Shown here: positions 61,901-64,000 of the stretch, piece by piece
How the letters are laid out: each line of letters starts with the position of its first letter
Position numbering within the stretch: position 1 is the stretch's first letter
From: Mytilus galloprovincialis
Taxonomy: Eukaryota; Mollusca; Bivalvia; Mytilida; Mytilidae
Length of the DNA stretch: 64,000 bases
Reading direction: 5' to 3'
Assembly: GCF_965363235.1 (NCBI RefSeq)
Contig: NC_134850.1
Location: forward strand, 34,569,102 to 34,633,101
Made by a program: the position numbers and the translations under genes
The notes under the pieces: generated by a model
What the model was told of the DNA's origin: nothing
The model's database searches: none
What the model saw: only the letters and a program-made list of their open reading frames with translations

Positions 61901-63614
61901 AAGCGAGGAGTCTTATGCAGACGGGGCAATATGCGTTATTGTTACTCCATAGGCGGTAATGGTAACGTTTTTTTTCTGTAGCTCAGCCCATATCGTAAAC
62001 GTTTATATGTATGATGGCTTGTTTCGAAGCTGAGATATTTTTACATATGTGGTTAAATTTTCCAGGTACGAAGTTTGATTCATTTTTCCGTAAATTAGCA
62101 TACCCCGATCTTTTCGTGATGCGGCTCTTCATGGCAAAAAGTGCCTTTTTCCACACAATAATTTCTTTGAAAATTTAATACTTTGAATACATATAATAAC
62201 TGCATAGTTTTTACACATTTATTCTAAGGTCCTATACTTTCCAGATCAACACAAAAAGTTAAGCTCAGTCACTTGTTAAAGATTTAAACCTTCGTCATAT
62301 ATAACTTGGATCATCTTGCGGGCTTTGGACTTTCTAAAATTACTTAACTAGCGTCTGGCAGATTCGTGGTATATAATAACTGTTAACATTTGTACACACT
62401 AAACACCTCACATTTTGTTTTCCTCCAAAATGATATTAGTTTTTTATTCTTTTATCTAACTACTAGTAACTTACCATAGCGTCGGACGTGTTTCCATAGT
62501 TACCATCAGCAAAGGTAACAATATCATGTGACAGGCTGCGAGAACAATGTAACCAACAATCTAAAACGTTGAATAGTTATAAAATTGTTGAGCTATTGTA
62601 CCTTATTGAACAAATCGACAGACAAGGGACGAAAAACAAACATGTTGATATTAATTTTTAACAGAATAAGAACAGGTCTGTCAACAAGACAGCATCTTCT
62701 ACTCGATGTGCGTAAACGGTGTCATTAAATTGTCTGTTTTCATATTGATCCGTTTCTATTTCAAAGTACAGTTATTTCGATCAGAGTAAGCTCATTCGAG
62801 TGTCAATACAGTTGATTATAAGATTTCATTTAAGATTAATAAAAAAATATCCCTTATATAAAACCGTTAAGAACCAATTGGATAAGACGATTTGAAGTCG
62901 ATAATTTACTTTTTATGATACCCTTATTAAATAGGTAACTACCATACTATGTATATGAAATTAAAGCACTCACTACAATGTAAAAAAAAATATAAGGTAC
63001 AAAAATTTAAAACAACATTTTAACTCGGCCAGGAAAAAGGACAATCACACAATTAATTAGACATAGGTACAAATCACCTATGAACAACATTTTACACTAT
63101 ATGGAATAATGCGCATTTCTAAATATTAATACCTTTTCATAATTTGTGGAATTTAGCATATACAAAAATAAGGGGATTATAATTATAAAAATGGTAAAAC
63201 AATAAAATTATGCACAAAACGATAACTTTTAATTAGATGTTCGTTATTTAGCCTATGGTTATACGCATTGCAAAACATCATATTTTCAATATATACTTTC
63301 TTACCGTTTTTAGATCTCTGTGTTCTAATCCATACCACATTTTGTTTATGATATTCCGCACTTCTTTGTTGTCCAGAAACGTTCTGTTCTGTGTCTTTAT
63401 AGCATCTTCGATGTATCCATGATTTAGTAACAGTCTGCCGGCATGGTTGATATGTTCACCCAATTCCCTGTCCTCCTTACTATTCGACTCGACCTCTTTT
63501 CCAGTAGGGTTATTCCGCATGTTCCGCATGTTCCGTTTCTGTTTATCGTTTTCAGTTTTCTTGTCAGTCTCATATATAGACTCTAAAATGCGAGATGCCC
63601 TCTGCGTGAAGGCC
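43774..63614 (-). CDS. TRPM-family cation channel gene, C-terminal half (14 exons, 5' end outside window)
   Basis: This is the overall span of a minus-strand multi-exon gene, numbered here from the first exon in the window (E1, 63305-63614) to E14 (43774 or 43800 to 43938). TRPM proteins form tetrameric, non-selective or Ca/Mg-permeable cation channels in plasma or organelle membranes. The order seen is a pre-S1 helical repeat ending in MWYG, S1 to S6, a pore with FGEL and a cysteine pair, the S6 signature NLLIAMY, a TRP-helix region, short coiled-coil exons, and an acidic tail. Every intron has GT-AG ends and all phases join without a break, giving about 616 codons. The N-terminal LSDAT-type region expected of the family would lie beyond 64000. 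I cannot say which TRPM subtype it is: the pore FGE resembles TRPM1/3/6/7 more than the FGQ of TRPM2/4/5/8. No NUDIX or alpha-kinase domain is seen. Confidence 0.9.
45170..45485 (-). repeat. Interspersed repeat family F copy in a TRPM intron
   Basis: Contains GGCACTGTCTTCAACACGGA, AAGCTATAAAGGGCCC, CATCAACAAACGACCACTAC and TCCTGATTTAGGACAGGTGC, as in the 30100-30645 block. Confidence 0.65.
46625..46678 (-). CDS. TRPM exon E13: coiled-coil exon
   Basis: 54 bp (18 codons), phase 0 at both ends, acceptor CATATCAG, donor GTTTGT. It encodes IMKRLKDMHGSFGRIEKE, again helical and charged. With E11 and E12 it forms a run of three symmetric exons (26, 13 and 18 codons) whose inclusion could change the coiled-coil length. 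Confidence 0.72.
47430..47468 (-). CDS. TRPM exon E12: coiled-coil micro-exon
   Basis: 39 bp (13 codons), phase 0 at both ends, acceptor GCAAACAG, donor GTTAGT. It encodes KDMDKYLREMKKV, an amphipathic charged helix that continues the coiled coil of E11. Symmetric phase allows optional use. Confidence 0.72.
48113..48190 (-). CDS. TRPM exon E11: coiled-coil exon
   Basis: 78 bp (26 codons), phase 0 at both ends, acceptor TTTAACAG, donor GTTAGT. It encodes KLQTQLDSNSSKLEQLNERN and continues with charged residues, with leucines spaced in a heptad-like way. TRPM channels tetramerise through a C-terminal coiled coil at about this distance from S6. Being symmetric in phase it can be skipped without a frameshift. 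Confidence 0.78.
48743..48776 (-). CDS. TRPM exon E10: micro-exon before the coiled coil
   Basis: 34 bp, first base completes a Gly codon, ends in phase 0, acceptor AATTCCAG, donor GTAAAT. It encodes GEIDIMETDRIT. It is one of several very short exons here and is accepted because it is the only nearby piece that moves the phase from 2 to 0, as needed by the following coiled-coil exons. Confidence 0.7.
48935..49090 (+). repeat. Interspersed repeat family C copy
   Basis: Contains AAATGGCAAAATTAAAAGCT, AACAACTGTCATATTACTGA and CTTGGTACAGTTATTTCCTG. Lies in the intron between E9 and E10. Confidence 0.7.
49318..49755. repeat. Repeat family B: two direct copies around a family A tail
   Basis: 49318-49402 and 49672-49755 share CACGAGCATCACTGAAGAGA, GTCGAAATGCGCATCTGGTG and AAGAAAATTGATACCGTTAA. 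Between them, 49433-49492 reads TCCCCGAGGGTATCACCAGC and CCAGTAGCCAGTACTTCGGT, the reverse complement of the family A tail. Confidence 0.85.
50238..50319 (-). CDS. TRPM exon E9: C-terminal cytosolic linker
   Basis: 82 bp, entering after one base and leaving two (GG), acceptor TATTTTAG, donor GTAAAA. It encodes a polar segment, VFLYNTNFDLKLKSTNE, then AEGNGAMKAK, with no recognisable domain. The support is the match of splice sites and phase to E8 and E10 and the lack of stops. In TRPM channels this place holds the connection from the TRP region to the coiled coil. Confidence 0.72.
50425..50830 (+). repeat. Repeat family E copy
   Basis: Contains CTACCCTTCCGGAACACCTG, ATCACCCCCAGTTTTTGGCG, and TTGTTTGTCTTTTGG. 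Same family as 61677-61960, and inverted relative to 61085-61590. The small plus-strand frames over it are repeat-derived. Confidence 0.75.
51599..51876 (-). CDS. TRPM exon E8: TRP-helix region and post-S6 segment
   Basis: 278 bp, first base completes a Ser codon (AG|T), leaves one base, acceptor TTTCAAG, donor GTAAAC. It encodes SNTFKVVHEEAEFYWSQLQ, which aligns with the TRPM stretch NNTF-x-x-V-x-x-x-S-D/E-x-x-W-K-F-Q that forms the TRP helix. The usual KFQR is replaced by SQLQ, so the TRP box is divergent. It continues with FLEEY, the Pro-containing turn, and a second hydrophobic stretch (VQLLVLPVIIIHAFIWFCC) matching the membrane-associated helix after the TRP helix. It ends in a polar, Asp-rich tail. 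Confidence 0.92.
52578..53273. mobile_element. Small inverted-repeat transposon with TA target site
   Basis: The element 52580-53271 starts CTGTAAACAAGGGAATTTTTGCG and ends with CATATATCCCGGTTTACAG, so about 15 bp of each end are inverted copies. Both sides are flanked by TA. This is the arrangement of Tc1/mariner-type MITEs. Several GCGAATT or GCGAAATT phrases occur inside. No transposase. It lies in the intron between E7 and E8. Confidence 0.75.
53425..53776 (+). repeat. Left arm of an inverted repeat bracketing TRPM exons E5 to E7
   Basis: Starts TGGACTAAACCGAATTGGTT and ends near GGTTGTGGAAACTGCTACAA, with ACATTACTAAACGCTAAGCT inside. It pairs in inverted order with 59482-59820. The arms differ by substitutions and small gaps but keep the same order along about 340 bp. 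Confidence 0.8.
54382..54529 (-). CDS. TRPM exon E7: outer pore cysteine pair and S6
   Basis: 148 bp, entering with two bases to complete a codon and leaving two bases (AG), acceptor GTACCAG, donor GTAAAA. A second AG (CAACAG) and a third (GTTTAG) lie just downstream, but both break the frame. The exon encodes DCTFNRALFSS, then QQCPSTFG, so two cysteines bracket the outer pore as in most TRPM channels. It ends with S6 carrying LLLNLLIAMY, the family hallmark. Together with E6 it completes the ion pathway. Confidence 0.94.
55213..55387 (-). CDS. TRPM exon E6: S5 and pore helix with FGEL filter
   Basis: 175 bp, entering in phase 0 and leaving one base, donor GTAAAC. Two AG acceptors lie 7 bases apart (TTTTTTTCAG then TTTTCAG). 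Only the upstream one keeps the frame, so I chose it. S5 contains AFMAIMAVIMMCYNISF. The pore helix and filter read NGYWMLFGELNLDGEK, matching the TRPM pattern aromatic-W-x-x-F/Y-G-E/Q. The Glu after Gly and the following Asp and Glu make an acidic outer pore. A 567-bp inverted-repeat element sits just upstream in the intron. Confidence 0.93.
55566..56132. mobile_element. Small inverted-repeat element with TTAA flanks
   Basis: The left end reads TTAAGGTGGCTCCTGAGTA and the right end TACCCAGGAGCCTTAA, inverted copies apart from a two-base difference. TTAA at both edges is the target site duplicated by piggyBac-type elements, though the internal terminus is not the usual CCC. 567 bp, no coding content, in the intron between E5 and E6. 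Confidence 0.65.
56433..56678 (-). CDS. TRPM exon E5: S3, S4 and S4-S5 linker
   Basis: 246 bp (82 codons), phase 0 at both ends, acceptor TATTTTAAG, donor GTATGT. It encodes a basic stretch (RRKWK), the TRPM S3 signature SDWWNRLDWCSILVYTVG, a short loop, and S4 with the linker segment SEILGPKLVMIRKM. The last of these is the strongly conserved LGPK-MI-KM segment of TRPM channels between S4 and S5. S4 has few positive charges (one Arg in CIRIL), as expected for TRPM rather than for voltage-gated channels. The intron before it (56679-60346) carries a retroelement relic. Confidence 0.95.
57201..57600 (+). repeat. Upstream 400-bp direct repeat flanking a reverse transcriptase relic
   Basis: Starts TGACATCGGACTCGGACTTC and ends ATGTTCATTCTCAATTTT. 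It matches 58754-59145 in the same orientation, including AGTCAGGAGCCTCTGGC, TTCGGAGTTTAGTATGAC and GGGTTGTTGTC. The placement on both sides of the RT relic resembles the long direct repeats of Penelope-like elements. Confidence 0.85.
57690..58512 (+). pseudogene. Reverse transcriptase relic, Penelope-like
   Basis: The plus strand shows RT motifs in order: RQVIGIPMGTNCASLIADLF at about 57711-57770, a frameshift in a T-run, then RYLDDILALNND at about 57857-57892 (the YxDD catalytic box), then FLDLDIYIINGKLNTKIYYK and DDFSFPIVNYPF. A stop follows at about 58214, after which related sequence continues with further stops (KPLNRLIKKGYSYDTVVRSL near 58390-58450). At least two frameshifts and two stops make it inactive. 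I place it near Penelope-like elements by the GIPMGTNC and FLDL pattern and the flanking direct repeats; another non-LTR group is possible. Confidence 0.78.
58754..59145 (+). repeat. Downstream 392-bp direct repeat flanking the reverse transcriptase relic
   Basis: Starts TGACATCGGACTCGGACTTC and ends CCCCATTTCCTTTCTCAA. Partner of 57201-57600. A (TATTG)n run follows at about 59316-59343. Solo or truncated members of the same family are at 2699, 12748, 15516 and 32045. Confidence 0.85.
59482..59820 (-). repeat. Right arm of an inverted repeat bracketing TRPM exons E5 to E7
   Basis: Contains AAAGCTTAGCGTTTAGTAATG near its start and AACCATTTCGGTTTAGTCCA at its end, the reverse complement of the two ends of 53425-53776. 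It lies in the intron between E4 and E5. Confidence 0.8.
60165..60270 (-). repeat. Interspersed repeat family C, inverted copy
   Basis: Contains GATTTTGCCATGTGATTATG, GACTTTCCCAATTGATCTTC and CTCTAAGTTCAGTATTTTTG, the reverse complement of the start of the 8325 copy. Confidence 0.7.
60347..60478 (-). CDS. TRPM exon E4: S2 and start of S2-S3 linker
   Basis: 132 bp (44 codons), phase 0 at both ends, acceptor TTTCACAG, donor GTACTC. It encodes S2 (IGFLWLLFAYAYMLLFDY) followed by a short extracellular-type turn and the segment IITWMVSFFVDETKQ. This is the TRPM pattern W-x-F-x(2,3)-E-E/D-x-R/Q at the cytoplasmic end of S2/S3. Because the exon is a multiple of three, skipping it would keep the frame but remove a membrane helix. 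Confidence 0.92.
60904..60952 (-). CDS. TRPM exon E3: S1-S2 linker micro-exon
   Basis: 49 bp, acceptor TTTTCAG, donor GTAAGT. The first base completes the split Trp codon from E2 and the exon ends in phase 0. It encodes WLYKQYKLPFMKVCIHL, which corresponds to the conserved TRPM segment with an aromatic residue, then a basic residue, then Pro-Phe, leading into S2. The exon is identified by phase and motif, since it is very short. Confidence 0.85.
61085..61590 (-). repeat. Repeat family E, long inverted copy
   Basis: Contains GAGGGACGAAAGGTACAAGA, AACCCCACCAAAACCTAGGG, AGCGTAAGCAGATCCTGCTC and CAACTAACTCGTGATGGCGT. About 500 bp in the intron between E2 and E3. Its start is inverted relative to the copy at 61677. 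Confidence 0.8.
61677..61960 (+). repeat. Repeat family E copy
   Basis: Contains GCTTACCCTTCCGGATCACT and TAAGTGGAGTTCGTGTTG. It faces the 61085-61590 copy, so the two form an inverted pair in one intron. Small plus-strand frames here are repeat-derived. Confidence 0.75.
62475..62560 (-). CDS. TRPM exon E2: transmembrane helix S1
   Basis: 86 bp, acceptor TTTTAG, donor GTAAGT, entering in phase 0 and leaving two bases (TG). It encodes a hydrophobic helix containing YIVLAACHMILLPLLMV, followed by a short polar segment. The position directly after the MWYG motif of E1 and the helix length fit TRPM S1. The last codon is completed by the first G of E3 to give Trp. It is too short to stand out as an open frame on its own; the splice sites and the phase match to both neighbours are the main support. 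Confidence 0.88.
63305..63614 (-). CDS. TRPM exon E1: pre-S1 helical region (MHR4-like)
   Basis: 310 bp, acceptor TTTTTAG, donor GTAAGA, entering in phase 2 and leaving in phase 0. It encodes 103 residues. The C-terminal part, with FLDNKEVRNIINKMWYG, matches the stretch just before S1 in TRPM channels, where a helix pair ends in W-Y/W-G. The first half is a highly charged loop rich in K, E, N and R and contains a small in-frame repeat of Asn-Met-Arg, from a 9-bp duplication near 63510-63535. The charged loop looks like a species-variable insert between two helices. The preceding exon is beyond the window. Confidence 0.88.
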
Positions 63615-63929
63615 CTAAAAACAATGATTTGAAAAAAAAACATGACAAGATGAGGACATAAAATAGATAATATCGAAAATGTTGCCTGCTGTACCCAAAT
63701 TTTGACATTTTAATCTACTATGTCTGTTTGATATGCTGTCATTATTGGCAGTATAATGTAGTACCAATTAACAATTTCGCTGGCTTTATGACCAGCTGTT
63801 GTCTGCAATTTTCTACATAGAGTATTGCATGTACCAATTCAGGAATGAGACATTTGTATTATATTTGTTTGATGTGTTTTAGCTTTTGATTTAAAAAGGA
63901 CTATACAGGTGTGCTGGTGGTTTTTACCA

Positions 63930-64000
63930 CAGGGGTTGTGTATGCGTCTAGTGCAGTGGTAGAGTTAATACTCTATCACTGCCGCTGGCTAACTCACTTG
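63930..64000 (+). repeat. tRNA-like SINE head cut by the window edge
   Basis: TAGTGCAGTGGTAGAGT matches the A-box and D-arm form of tRNA genes (TAGTGCAGTGG), and the following TACTCTATCACTGCC could pair with it. The B-box would fall beyond 64000, so I cannot decide between a SINE and a tRNA. Confidence 0.35.

Overview
The window looks like nuclear DNA of a marine mussel (Mytilidae, probably Mytilus). It is AT-rich and intron-dominated, and it is crowded with short interspersed repeats whose wording I recognise from mussel genomes, such as the family carrying GACTCATCAGTGACGCTC and the family starting CTAGAGGCTCTTAAGAGC. The species is inferred from this repeat content, not proven. There are no bacterial operons, rRNA genes or CRISPR arrays. 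Most open frames over 60 codons are chance frames in AT-rich or repeat DNA.

The only convincing genes lie on the minus strand and are split into small exons. From 63614 down to about 43.8 kb there are 14 consecutive exons with matching splice phases. They encode the C-terminal half of a TRPM-family cation channel: the pre-S1 helical region, S1 to S6 with the pore loop, the TRP-helix region, a chain of short coiled-coil exons and a very acidic exon. The N-terminal half lies beyond the right edge of the window.

From 9027 down to 1648 four more minus-strand exons encode a short acidic segment, one MIB_HERC2 domain and one complete ZZ zinc finger, ending in a stop codon. The acidic exon at 43.8 kb has a good splice donor (phase 1), and the exon at 8984-9027 is in the phase needed to accept it. 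The sequence therefore allows a single protein: TRPM channel, coiled coil, acidic linker, MIB_HERC2, ZZ. If spliced this way, the part inside the window is 804 residues. The alternative is two genes: a channel that reads through the donor to a stop at 43774, close to AATAAA signals, and a separate 186-residue MIB_HERC2-ZZ protein starting at the ATG in the 9.0-kb exon. Choosing between them is the main open question, and a channel with a MIB-ZZ tail is my best candidate for an undescribed system.

Layout. 1-1.6 kb: 3' flank. 1.6-9.0 kb: MIB-ZZ exons, with a dead Tc1-like transposase and small repeats in the introns. 9.0-43.8 kb: a large intron or intergenic space with no convincing exon, holding a 2-kb foldback element (27.3-29.3 kb), tRNA-like sequences, tandem arrays, and two copies of a CTAGAGGC-type element, one of them split by a hAT-like insertion with a clear 8-bp target duplication. 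43.8-63.6 kb: TRPM exons, with introns carrying a Penelope-like relic flanked by 400-bp direct repeats, two small inverted-repeat transposons, and an inverted-repeat pair that brackets exons 5 to 7. 63.6-64 kb: intron of the channel gene with a tRNA-like SINE head at the edge.
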